From Neoceratodus forsteri (lineage: Eukaryota; Chordata; Ceratodontiformes; Ceratodontidae), in contig JADMNL010000022.1 in assembly GCA_016271365.2 (NCBI GenBank), forward strand, positions 224,416,501 to 224,480,500: a stretch of DNA of 64,000 nt. Direction: 5' to 3'. Of this stretch, positions 33,745-43,959 are shown piece by piece (position 1 is the stretch's first letter; each line of letters begins with the position of its first letter). A program made the position numbers and the translations under genes. The notes under the pieces were generated by a model. It was not told the DNA's origin. It worked only from the letters and a program-made list of their open reading frames with translations, and did no database searches.

Positions 33745-34385
33745 CGACTGCTCTTGAATGTATGTATCATTTCATACCGATTTCCATGTGCATGTGATTA
33801 CTTCAAATTGGTATATCTGTTGTTATTGATAAAAATCAAATCAAAACATCTATAGAATTAGAAAACAGCTGTTGGTTAGATATAGTCAGTTTATGTACCC
33901 TCAGCACCAAAATGACCACTTCTAACTCCCAAACTCTAATTATCAATGTAGCCAGTGACAGCCTATCCCTGGTGGTCCCAAAATCACAACAATGATAGCC
34001 ATCTCCAGTCTCCCAGTCTTGTAGTTTTCTTTAGACAGTGATCAGGAGCACAATCCTGGTGACGCTAAAGACTCCCCCACTCCAATTCTGATATCAGGTG
34101 CCGAATCACTGTTGAAAAGTTTACAAAAAATAACTATGCACTCACTGAGAGCCCAATATCGGGTCACTGAAGCCCCCCCCCCATTAAGACACAGGGTGAC
34201 AACCCCCATTTAAAAAAATATCAAATAATACTTTCCCTTGCCTTATCCATGGGCACTTATCTCAGCCTCTTTACTCCACCTTACCACACTTAAGAATATC
34301 CCTACTTCCATCCCACTAGCCCCCCCATCTCCACTCTCCCTCCCCATGCCACCCGATAAAGCAATGGTGACCTTTACAGCTATTC
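33745..34385. other. No recognisable gene
   Basis: Contains an isolated 'ctatccctggtggtccc' block at about 33963-33980 like those in the 22-kb palindrome, and otherwise stop-rich sequence. It lies 3' of V segment 2. Confidence 0.4.
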
Positions 34386-34496
34386 TCTCACCACCTTTAT
34401 TTTCTTATTGCTTCTTGTTGGAGAGGATGAAACTAATGGAATCACCACAAAATGAATAAGAGGAAAAGCCAGTTATAGAATAGGTATTAAGAAAAT

Positions 34497-34562
34497 GTTA
34501 AGAAAGAAAGAAAGAAGAAAAGAAAGAAAGAAAGAAGAAAGAAAGAAGAAGAAAGAAGAAAA
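34497..34562 (+). repeat. (GAAA)n-type microsatellite
   Basis: A purine-only run of gaaa and gaa units between V segment 2 and its 3' flank. It is absent at the matching position of copy 1, so it expanded after the duplication. Confidence 0.9.
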
Positions 34563-34617
34563 CCCTTTGAACTGTGGGTTGAAAATAATACATGGTTGGA
34601 ATTATATACCCAACATA

Positions 34618-34656
34618 GGTTTTTATTGCAAATGTAAGTACATCTTATTCACTGTG
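34618..34656 (-). other. 23-bp-spacer recombination signal sequence of V segment 2
   Basis: On the minus strand the heptamer CACAGTG (34656-34650) is followed by a spacer of exactly 23 bp and the nonamer ATAAAAACC (34626-34618), one mismatch from ACAAAAACC. It is better preserved than the coding sequence beside it. The spacer closely resembles that of copy 1 ('cttac' then 'atttgca' at its end). Confidence 0.9.
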
Positions 34657-34943
34657 CCTCCACTGCACAAAATAGGTCATGAGAGTCTGTCAGCTGTAAG
34701 TCTGTGATACTGAAGCTGCAGCTGCTTTCTTTTCCTGTTGAGGAATGCACTAATTTTATTGTTGCCTGATTTTCCATCTGCAGCAACGAATAAGAGGTTC
34801 TCTGGTCCTTGGTTTGGTACTGTCTGTAGAACTGAAAGTTTGAAATCCCTTTGGCTTATAGATACAGGATATTGTCACATTGTTTATTTCTTCAGCGATC
34901 AAAACTGGAGGTGTCTGCTCAACATCATTCTGAAAACAATGGT
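34657..34943 (-). pseudogene. T-cell receptor alpha/delta-like V segment 2, V exon, degenerate
   Basis: It starts D-H-C-F-Q and reads NDVEQTPPVLIAEEI and NVTISCIYK, with the first conserved Cys. It continues into FQFYRQY, after which a missing base shifts the frame; PNQGPENLLFVAADGKSGN is then readable one frame away. A second shift precedes SCSFSITDLQLTDS, and the exon ends FCAVE at the heptamer. The Trp usual before YRQ is Phe. The framework 3 Cys found in copy 1 is also present. With at least two frameshifts and an altered residue pair before the last Cys, it is a V pseudogene. The intact signal and shared layout show it was once a usable segment. Confidence 0.85.
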
Positions 34944-35094
34944 CTAATAGTTATTGAGAGAGAGAGAGAGAGAGTCAATAAAATGTGATACAATAAACAC
35001 AGTATTTACATTAATTGTTTATGACTGCACAGAAAAACTGACACTTTAGAATAGTAAATGTCGTACCCTAAGTATCATGCAGTACAGTGCATAC
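34944..35094 (-). other. Leader-to-V intron of V segment 2
   Basis: A 151-bp intron with a GTATGC donor and a TATTAG acceptor. A (TC)n tract, seen as (ga)n on the plus strand at about 34956-34974, is the expanded polypyrimidine tract. Its size and signals parallel copy 1. Confidence 0.7.
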
Positions 35095-35150
35095 CTGGTA
35101 AAAGTGTAATCAGATATAAAACTAAGGATATTAAGCATTTTGTTCTTCAT
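35095..35150 (-). pseudogene. V segment 2 leader exon, frame-broken
   Basis: The ATG at 35150 opens MKNKMLNILS. Relative to copy 1 a 2-nt deletion follows, so the hydrophobic LYLITLLP run is only reachable in another frame. The exon leaves two bases at the donor instead of one. The leader and V exon therefore no longer join in frame. Confidence 0.7.
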
Positions 35151-35399
35151 TCTGGTGGTGCTGTATCCACTGACACATGCAGCAGAATAAAGTCTGTGCT
35201 CACTTTTGTATACACACAGGAAAAATAAGTTTACTATCTTTACTCAGCAGTCATTGGGCAGATTTGCTCTCGGAAATGATGTTGACGAGCAAAGCCACAT
35301 AGCATATACAGTATTATGGAGCAATGACAGCACTGCCTACATTTTCTTTGGCTTCAGTACAAAGATAAATGTAATCCATAGAATTAAACTGCAGGGATA

Positions 35400-35945
35400 A
35401 AAACTGTATCCTGATAAATTGCTGGAATGCAAGTTAAAATTACAGCATACCCACATTGTGCAATTGCAATCAATACTGAAATGACAGCTTCTGAGCATGA
35501 AATATTAAATCAGGAAGGTTGATATAGCTGATTCATTGCACAGCATGACAGAACACATGTACCTCTAACAGTAAGCATTATGCAGGTGTGGCCACATAAA
35601 AACTTAGTAAAATCGGAATTTTCTAAATACTGGCCTTGTTTTCGATGTAAATTATATGAGTTGCCTCTGAAATTGCAATATGGTGTGTGTGGGGGTGATT
35701 CAATAGTTCTACAGACATTTTTTTTATTCTAAACTAAATAGACAAGCTTGCACTATGGAAATGGCAATGTTACTGATTTTATTAAACCTCAGAAAAGTCC
35801 TGCTTTGTGATCAAACCAGAACCAGTCACATGACATACAAAGGTATTTGCACTATTACCAGTTTGAAACAAAAAAATGGGCAATAGTTCATTACAATCAG
35901 GCAATAGTTCATTATAGGCAATAGTCCATTATAACCAGGCAATAA
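35400..35945. other. No recognisable gene; short direct repeats near 35880-35945
   Basis: The motif 'ggcaatagttcatta' recurs three or four times immediately left of the hAT-like element, ending in its target octamer. Confidence 0.5.
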
Positions 35946-35953
35946 TTCATTAG
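35946..35953. repeat. 8-bp target-site duplication (left)
   Basis: ttcattag, identical to 38761-38768. Confidence 0.75.
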
Positions 35954-36124
35954 TAGAGATGGCAATTTAAATTTTGCGGTGAAGTGCCTCTGAAGTGTAC
36001 ACTTTGCCTTGTCATTCCACTACGAGTGGCCAATGTGAAATGCTCACTAGCCTTGTAATTATTATTTAGTGTTGTCATTCTGCCTAACGTGAAGTAAGGT
36101 AAAGTGAACAATATTAGCAGCCCC

Positions 36125-36690
36125 CACAAACAGTCACCAGCATTATCGTGCATCCCTAAAATGCTACTGTCTTGTGTCCCAAAAATTCTCAGTGCTGACA
36201 AAGTGAAATGAGAGCACAACAAAATGCAAAGTCTCCAGAATTAGTGGTGCACTCAGTCATGCATGCAGTGGTCACACACAATCTCCAGAATTAATGAACA
36301 TCCCAAAATGCTACTGTCTTGTGTCCAGAAAATTCCCCAGTGCTGACAAGGTGAAATGAGAGCATAACAAAAATACAAAGTCTCCCGGATTAATGGTGCA
36401 CTCAGTCATGAGTGCAGTAGTCTACACAGTCACCAGAATTGATGTGCATCCCCAAAATGCTACTGTCTTGTGTCCAGAAAATTCTCCAGTGCTGACAAGG
36501 TGAAATGAGAGCATAACAAGAAATGCAAAGTCTCCCAGAATTAATGGTGCACTTCATCATATGCTAGTGGTCACAGGCACCAGAATTAATATGCTACTGT
36601 CTTTTGTCCAGAAAATTCCCAACTCCAGAAGAAGAAATTAGAGAATAAATTGGAAAGAAAAGTAATTCATGCCACACTCAGTCATGTGCA
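36125..36690 (+). repeat. Tandem repeat, about 148-bp unit, 3.5 copies
   Basis: The marker 'aaaatgctactgtcttgtg' recurs at about 36157, 36305, 36454 and 36589. Between markers come 'cagtgctgacaaggtgaaat', 'gagagcataacaa', 'gcaaagtctcc' and 'tggtgcactcagtcatg'. The array lies within the hAT-like element, in its subterminal region. Confidence 0.9.
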
Positions 36691-36994
36691 CTACACTCAA
36701 TAAAACTACAGTATGTCCCCTGCTGCTGCTTTGGAATTTCATGTACAGTAATGCTTCTTGACCTGATTAGGCTGATTCACAGTGTCTTGCCAAATGATGT
36801 GCTAGAGGATGACCCGACCATTGAGTTAACCATCCATGATGATGTAATAATGCTGTTTGTTGCCCAATGTCTGCTGCACTGACCCCCAACAGGAAGGATG
36901 CCCTCTGTGTGTACACCAATACTACCCTTGGTAAGTTAATGTACCTAGCACTATTATGGTTTTCCACAAAACCTGAGTTGACCCATTATATAAA

Positions 36995-37070
<76 letters not shown>
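36995..37070 (+). repeat. (TA)n(CA)n microsatellite
   Basis: About 25 TA units followed by about 11 CA units. Confidence 0.97.
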
Positions 37071-38760
37071 TGTAATAATTGCTTTTTTGTATCACAGGTC
37101 ATATAGTCAAAGTTGGGTGTACATTTCTGGCTTGATGAGGAATTTTGGCATTGGAATACTGTCAAGCCAGTGAAGGTAAGTATTTTTTGAGGGTGGGTAT
37201 TACTTAAAAAGTTTAAAAGATTCATCAGTGTTTTGGTCATCTTTACAGGTCTTCAGTGTATCATCAGAACTGAAAAAATTACTGCTGTGATTCATGAAGA
37301 GCGTGATTTGTCTCTGATGAGTGTCTGGTGTCACATGACCAATGATAAACTGTATGGGAATGTGAATACCTATGGTTGTACTTCCTTACCTGTACCACAC
37401 AAAACTACCTGATTAGAAAACTCATATCATTGAGTACAATGGTGATTGAAGCCGAGACCTGAGATACTACGAAACAGGCTTACACGGAACTAACTACAGA
37501 AAAATGTACAGTTTTGTGATTCATAAATTGTGACCATGAAAATGAAGAACAAGATTTGTATAGCGAGTGACTCGTGATGATCGCCCTGACTTAAAAATGC
37601 ACATCAATGACTACAATATTCATGCAGAGATATGCACCACAGCAGTACTCTGAAGGGAAAACAAACAAACAACTGTGACTTAAGTTACGGATGGAGATAG
37701 AGCCCTGAGGAGATGCAAATGTGCAGACAGATTAAGATTGCACTGCACACTCAAGAGATGCAGGCGTAAAGGCACAACAGCACCTAACCAGTGCTCATAA
37801 GTCACAAATCAAATTTGGAAAGAATACCTTTTGCCAGTTGGTGGGGGTAGTGCACGGCAGTAACTGTCCACTACCAGTAAAGATACCACAAAGCAGTACA
37901 AAAAAAATCAAGCAGGTGTGGTGGCTAGCAGGTTCACACTGCTGCAATTACTCTGTGGCACAATAAAATGTGTCTGAGTAATGCTACAAGTAATGCGTAG
38001 CAAATTGAACACTTCAGTGATATAACCAAATCTTTTAAACAAACTGAAATTATGCACTGCTGCACCGCAACAATCAGCAAAATAAATTTCAAGAATAACT
38101 GAAAATATTACTGTGTGTACATTAACACGGTTATACAACCAAAATATAATCAAAACAGAAAGACTGCTTTTCTCTCCCAATTTTAACCTACCTCCACCAC
38201 AGAGGCACCCTTCCCCCAAAGCACACTTCAAGTGTCTGTCAGTACACAAAGTGAATGTTCTAAATTAACATTCAAAATCCACACACAAACAATAAACAGT
38301 CGATGATATGAGCACAGGACAGTTTCCTACAATCAATGTACTAAATTCTGAGCAAAAAGCATGTCTCAAAAAGGCTTTTTTAACAGCTTTTAAAGGATTT
38401 GAATCACAGAGCTCTGAGAGGAAACTGTCTCCATCTTCCACTAAACACACACTACACACAACTGAGGCTGTGCAGAACAATCTAGAGCCCATATGACCTG
38501 CAATCCAATGAAGCAATGCAAAATCTCTTAAGCTCAATAACGAAAATGATGTGAAGTATATTGCTTTCAATGTTATTTCACCTTAAAATTGGTGAAGAAG
38601 TGGTTTGGGAAGGCGGAATAATGCAAAGTCATTGGTTTCAATGGACTGTGTTCCTCATTATGATGCCAAGTACTCCACTTAGCGTTGTGAACTACTTCAC
38701 AGTTCCTCATTACTCCCTGAATCACTTCACAGAGCAAATTTTGGCAACCCCCCAACACTA

Positions 38761-38768
38761 TTCATTAG
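38761..38768. repeat. 8-bp target-site duplication (right)
   Basis: ttcattag, identical to 35946-35953. Confidence 0.75.
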
Positions 38769-38769
38769 G

Positions 38770-39764
38770 ACCAGGCAATAATTTTTTCCGCTATTCCTCT
38801 TCTAGTCCTCACACTGTAAGTCGGGCAAGGTTTAATAAAATATATATTGACTGGTGTTGTGTTGGGATATAGAAAAGCTACAGATCCCAGGATGAATGTT
38901 TGCCTTCCAGTAGTTAAAATGCCCTCAGCATTGAGCTTCTAGTAACACAACTATTGTCTGGCAAGAATTCAACCTTAGGGTCAATATTTTCCCACTAGTT
39001 TCCTTGCCTCTGGTTTTATTTGTATAAAACATCTTAAACAATGTAAGCAATATCATTCTGTTAAAATGAATTAGTAATTGGACATTGAATATGAAATAAT
39101 AATTGTGATTGGGCTGTTGTACAAACCTGTGAATTATCTAACTCAGATTATCTGCTCCTAATCCCCTACGTTCATGTCTTCCAATCCCCTACATTCCCAG
39201 GAGAATAACCATTGACATGGGGAAAGGACAGCTCAGAGTCCTCTTACTTTGGTTAAAATCTACAGGTGATATTCCTGTCCTGTGGCATTATCTTCCTATT
39301 AATCTTCAAATGTCTGCCTCATAGAGAATGTTAAAATCTACTCTAAAAGCTTATTGTTTTGGAAAGGCCATATTTTGTTAATTGTAAACTACATCCATCA
39401 ACTATCTTTTTTTGTCACTGATATCTGTTATATATTTGTGCAATGCACTTTGCTAATTATTGTTCAATGTCTACTGTCTCTTTCCTGTTGATTTGTCTTT
39501 TCCCTATTCTGCTTTATTGTTTCTCTCCACATATATTTTAATACCTGTGATTTTCTACACTAAGCATTTGGAAAAACACTGTAGAAGCACAATACTTCTA
39601 TTTCAGCTATTTCTAATATAGTAACAATAATTACGTGTTTGGAAAGACTCTAGGCAATCATGTCCACCTCCCTCTTCTGAAGCAGGTATGAATAAGTACG
39701 ATGTGCAAATATGAACTTATTTATAAGTGTTCTCAATCCACTCTACTACTCTGGGTATTGAGTG
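38770..39764. other. No recognisable gene
   Basis: AT-rich sequence. I see no repeat ends, coding exons or RNA genes that I can support. Confidence 0.4.
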
Positions 39765-40142
39765 ATTTTATTGGTAAACAAACATTTGTCCAGGCTAACC
39801 TTGAAAGCATGCAATGTCTACATGCCCACGGTGTCTGTTTGTAGCTGCTCTCTGGATTCACCATCCTCTGAGAGCAAGCTTCTCATCATTACTCTTAAAT
39901 TTTCCATCTCTGCAGTTCATGGCATCTCCCTGTCCTGCTGGAGACACTATATCCAACATCTAGGTCTGTCTGATCTTGTTGATACCACTGAATGTACAGA
40001 AGACCATGATGATGTCCCCTCTCAGCCTTCTTTTCCCATCATGAACATGTAAAGGGCCAAGGGCTCTCCTGTTAGGTGTTGTCTTTCATATCCTTCAACA
40101 ATTTGGTGGTCCTGCATTGCATCCTCTCAAGTCTCAACTAAT
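39765..40142 (-). mobile_element. CR1-type LINE fragment, decayed
   Basis: The minus strand gives LERMQCRTTKLLKD and, in another frame, an ERGHHHGLLYI-like remnant of the RRGDIM.F block of CR1 reverse transcriptase. Several stops are present. Confidence 0.6.
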
Positions 40143-40146
40143 GGCT

Positions 40147-40209
40147 GGCAGTAAATCCTAGAGGTTAGACTAACAAGTTGTGAATGAGCTTGGTACATCT
40201 AGCAGACCC
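40147..40209 (+). mobile_element. CORE-SINE, 5' part (interrupted)
   Basis: Matches 33530-33590: 'tcctagaggttagactaac', 'gaatgagcttggtacat' and 'agcagaccc'. The remainder resumes at about 40619. Confidence 0.85.
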
Positions 40210-40618
40210 GAATTATTTATTTATTTATTTATTTGCACATTGGTAAACCTTTGTGCTACGTGCTCATTTGCAAAGGTTCCATACCAAGTATTGTAACATA
40301 CAGATTTGGATATAGGCAGCTCAGGTGAGCATTTGCCAATTAACCACAAACCAATGTACAATGCATGTTCTGTTTCAATAAATCAGTTGATTAAATAAAT
40401 GTCATAATTTCTAAAATTAATTGAAGAGGAAGAGGAAGGATGGGGGATGGGCAGAAGACAAGGTCATAAGTGGGCATAGGTGGACCGGTGGGATGCAGGA
40501 GCAGGTAAGGGTAGACAGGGTGGGCCTGAGTTTGAGTGTTAAGGGTTAGGAGAGGCATCTGCATGAGGATTCATGGGCAAGTTCCTTTTTGAGGGCATTT
40601 TTGAAAAGCAGTACTTTT
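40210..40618 (-). mobile_element. Antisense LINE 3' fragment inserted in a CORE-SINE
   Basis: It begins with the (TTTA)n run at 40210-40233 (the element's 3' tail), followed by 'gcaaaggttccat', as at 30425-30450 and 50985-51000. It interrupts the SINE between its A-box region and its B-box region. No coding frame is left. Confidence 0.8.
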
Positions 40619-40790
40619 TAGTTTAATTCCCACATCCTCAACATACATACATGTGTGACTCTAAGCAAGTCACTTAACATCCCAAGGGCTCCTGAGTCAT
40701 CCCTGAAAACAGGCTCTTGTGCCTAGTGGGCTTTACTCAGTTACCAAAAAATAAATAAATAGATAAACAAACAAATAAATAAAACTACCT
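40619..40790 (+). mobile_element. CORE-SINE, 3' part (interrupted)
   Basis: It resumes with the B box 'agtttaattccc' and the core 'taagcaagtcacttaacatc', then 'tgaaaacaggctcttgtgcc' and an (AAAT)n-rich tail. Confidence 0.85.
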
Positions 40791-41510
40791 CATTGTCAGT
40801 TTTTCTACTGAGGAGCCTAGTGCAGCATCTAGTATTCCATTTTGTGTATAGCTAGGATCTTGTACAGAGGCTATATACTGTATATTACAAGCATTTGTCA
40901 ATGCTGAACATTCACTTGCTGCACCATGGTTATTGTAAAAGCCTTGGGTAGGGAGAATTCAGAGGAGCGAAGATTGAGGTGTGAGAGTGCTGCGGGTGGC
41001 AGGAGCTGCCAATAAGTAAAGCTGCACCGTGGGTAATGTAGAAGCCTGTGGGGGGGGGGCTCAGAGTAGTGAGGACCAGGGAGAGAGTGTGTGATGGGCA
41101 GCAGGAGCCACTTATGTAAAAGCTGTAGCTACAACCCCAGGCATGTGCATTAGTGTCAACTCTAATGAGCATGCATGGAGTTATGGCTATAGTGAAGTGC
41201 TCTCTCATTGGAGCAGTTCATTTCTTTCAACTACGGAACATGCCATATCAGCAAGCAGAACTTCTGTCATGACCAGAGTGCCTGGTCATTGGTCTACTGC
41301 CAATCCCATAGCAGCTTCAGCTGTAATTGGCTCGATAACACTACACCTCTAAAATGCCGTTAGTAGCAAGACATTCTTTTACGCAAGCGGAAGTGAATGT
41401 AAAAGGACTTCTGCTACTGGTAGAACTATCAGTATCACTTTAAAAGACCAAGATATTTCTCAGTTGTGCAGCATTATCACCAAGTAAGATAAAGAGTTCA
41501 CTAACTGTGT
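40791..41510. other. No recognisable gene
   Basis: Stop-rich sequence with a G run at 41049-41057. No supported feature. Confidence 0.35.
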
Positions 41511-41529
41511 ATACCAACATGGACTTCTT

Positions 41530-42212
41530 TCTATTACATACAGATCAACAATTCAGGAAACACTGAGAGTTATTCACATATACCATAAGCGTGTGGACTC
41601 GGGAAAATGGCCAGATGCTGCTTTGCTGGACTTCACTACAGCATTTGATATGAAACAATATGACACGGTAATATACAAATAAATCATTTGGACATGATGA
41701 AACAGGACCAATGTTCTTAATTCGAGAGTACAAAAGGTGAAGGCTGATTGGGAACTGGCAAAAGAAGGAGTTCAGCAGGAATCCTTCTTAAGACCAGTTT
41801 ATTTATTTTTATTATTTTATTAAATGACATGTAAATAAAAGACAGGATGATATGTAAAAGATGAATAATGATGCAATTTAAAAGGTACAAGTGGTATATA
41901 ATACTGCGAGCAATGTCAGACAGTAGTAGTAGTACAATGAATTCAAACACATACCTAAAACATGTATTTGCACTTTCATAGATGGTAGTTAATCTTGTTC
42001 TTGTTTATTGTTGAATTACTGTTATTCTATTGTAACTAATTGTCTGTCCCACACTGAATAACTGTGTTCTAGAGTATGTTAATTATTGAATTCTGTACAG
42101 TGTATGACACATGTCAAGTGTTCTCTTGTATGTAACTAATCCTGGGTCACCCCTGACAAAAGGGACCTTGATTTCATTGGGCTGACACGGTCAACAAAAC
42201 TCAATAAATAAA
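41530..42212 (+). mobile_element. L2-like LINE fragment with RT motifs A and B
   Basis: A sense frame reads ALLDFTTAFDMKQYD (motif A, 41618-41662). After a stop it reads KADWELAKEGVQQESFLRP (motif B, 41741-41800). The 3' end with 'aatcctgggtcaccc', 'cacggtcaacaa' and 'tcaataaataaac' at 42140-42212 parallels that of the 18.4-22.1 kb element. Coding sequence between motif B and the 3' UTR is deleted. Confidence 0.75.
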
Positions 42213-42317
42213 CAAGTCTGCCACCACCTAGACTGCTAAGGTGTGAGAGCCATCAATGCCAGTGCACAAGGTACATTCAAGAACAAAATATGGCTATAAA
42301 CCTTGTCCCTCTTATAA

Positions 42318-43015
42318 TTAATCAGTTTGAAAGGGTATGTTGTGTCATTGGATGTTGTCCTTCTTTGCATGGGTTGTATGGTGCAAAGCATGCCTGAGTA
42401 CATATGAAAGGGTATGTTATATCACTGGATGTGGTCCTGCCTTGCATAGGTTGTGTGGCACAAAGCATGTCTGAGTACATATGAAAAGGTATGTTATATC
42501 ACTGGATGTTGTCATGTCTTGCGTTGGTTGTGTAGCACAAAGCATGTCTGAGTACATATAAAAGAATATGTTATATTACTGGATGTTGTCATGCCTTGTG
42601 TTGGTGGTGTGACACAAATCATGGCTGAGTACATATGAAAGAGTGTGTTATATCATTTGATGTTGTCCTACCTTAGCGAGGATTCTGAAGCATGTCTGAG
42701 TACATATGAAAGGGTATGTTATATTTTGGATGTTGTCATGCCTTGCATGGGTTGTGTGGACAAAGCATGTTTGAGTACATATGAAAGGATATGTTATATC
42801 ACTGGATGTTGTCATGTCTTGTGTGGGTTGTGTGGCACAAAGCATGTCTGAGTACATATGAAAGGGTATGTTATATCATTGGATGTTGTCCTTCCTTGCA
42901 TGGGTTGTGTGGCACAAAGCATGTCTGAGTACATATGAAAGGATATGTTATATCATTGGAAATTGTCATGCCGTGCATGGGTTGTGTGGCACAAAGCATG
43001 TCCCAGTACCTCAAA
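42318..43015 (+). repeat. Minisatellite, about 77-bp unit, nine copies
   Basis: Each unit contains 'gagtacatatgaaagg', 'tatgttatatcactggat', 'gttgtcatgccttgc' and 'gggttgtgtggcacaaag'. Copies start near 42318, 42395, 42473, 42551, 42629, 42697, 42773, 42849 and 42926. Units 5 to 7 are shorter through small deletions. Unit 1 is the most diverged. Confidence 0.95.
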
Positions 43016-43019
43016 CACC

Positions 43020-43955
43020 CTATCATTTAAATATTCTATAATATACTATGCCATGGAGTGTAGTAGTGCCATTATGAAACACATATATTGTTTTGCATGA
43101 AGTAAATAAAAAAAATAAGATTTGCGTATGGTTATGTTAAAGAAAAGTAGTTTGTCTTGAATGTTGTGTTGTCAAATGATGTTTCTGTTCTTAGAGCTGG
43201 TGTAGCTGGAACTGTAGACTTTATTATCCACATCCCTCTCTAAATTTTAAACTGTACTAGAGAAGAGGTGTGTCCAGTGGGTGTGAGGCACTTTGTTGCT
43301 GAAATGTAAGTGGATTGGACACATACTGTAGTTAAAGTCAACAGAGCAACTTATAAATAAACACTGGGCCATAACAGTCAATGAATGAAACAGGTGGTAC
43401 TGTTGGAGCAGCTATTTATATATTTAGGGTGCATGGGACCAAAAAATGGGCTGATGACATCAGAGAAGGAGGTAGAGTTTGTTGAAGCCACAAGAGAGGG
43501 GATTGAGGAAGTGTTTCAGGATGAACAGGCAGCAGCACGTACATTGAAGCTGACATAATCGCAAAAACTATGTTGAAACCATTGGTGAAGCAGGCCTTCT
43601 GGTGCAGTGGTAGATGTAATGTTTAGGATCCTGGTGACCCAGGTCTGGAAGAGATTCTGGGCACCAGAAGCCCAACTAGGGGAAGGTTGGAGGTGCATTC
43701 CAGGGACAGGTCTCCAACTCCAGTGGGATGGAAGGATCTGTGGCAACAAGCATTTGGGGACAGCTGGAGATGGTGGGGTATACATCAAGCCAGGAACCAG
43801 AAAAATCAGGGAAGGGAGTGGTGGATGTCTCTGGGGCATGTGTAGGAGCATGCCTGCTTGCATACTGATGTCATCACACATAAGGGGGAACAGACACAAG
43901 GGAAAACCCTGTGAAGCAGTAGCAGCAAAGTGATGTCTCCTCTCCCCAGTCAAAT
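43020..43955. other. No recognisable gene
   Basis: The part after 43500 is probably 5' sequence of the CR1 copy that follows, but no motif can be read with confidence. Confidence 0.35.
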
Positions 43956-43959
43956 GATG

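Larger units (their letters stand above)
34390..35380 (-). repeat. Duplicated V-segment block, copy 2
   Basis: Homologous to 9660-10590 over coding, intronic and flanking sequence, in the same orientation. The heptamers are 24,782 bp apart. Confidence 0.8.
35954..38760. mobile_element. hAT-like element, 2.8 kb, no recognised transposase
   Basis: The left end starts tagagatggcaa. The right end, inverted, starts tagtgttgggggg. Both then reach an 'aaatttgc' or 'aaattttgc' block followed by 'gtgaagtg', so terminal similarity extends over about 35 bp. The flanking octamer ttcattag is identical on both sides. Inside are a 148-bp tandem repeat (36125-36690), a (TA)n(CA)n microsatellite (36995-37070) and short open frames up to 113 codons. 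None of these I can assign to a hAT transposase. Confidence 0.65.

Noticed and set aside
42645..42857. Open frames with internally repeated peptides in the 42.3-43.0 kb array
   Set aside because: They are translations of the 77-bp minisatellite, not a repeat protein.
42318..43015. Regular repeat array as a possible CRISPR
   Set aside because: The whole 77-bp unit repeats without unique spacers, and the DNA is vertebrate; it is a minisatellite.
43516..43953. Minus-strand 145-codon frame
   Set aside because: It is antisense to the 5' flank of a sense CR1 copy and has no recognised domain.
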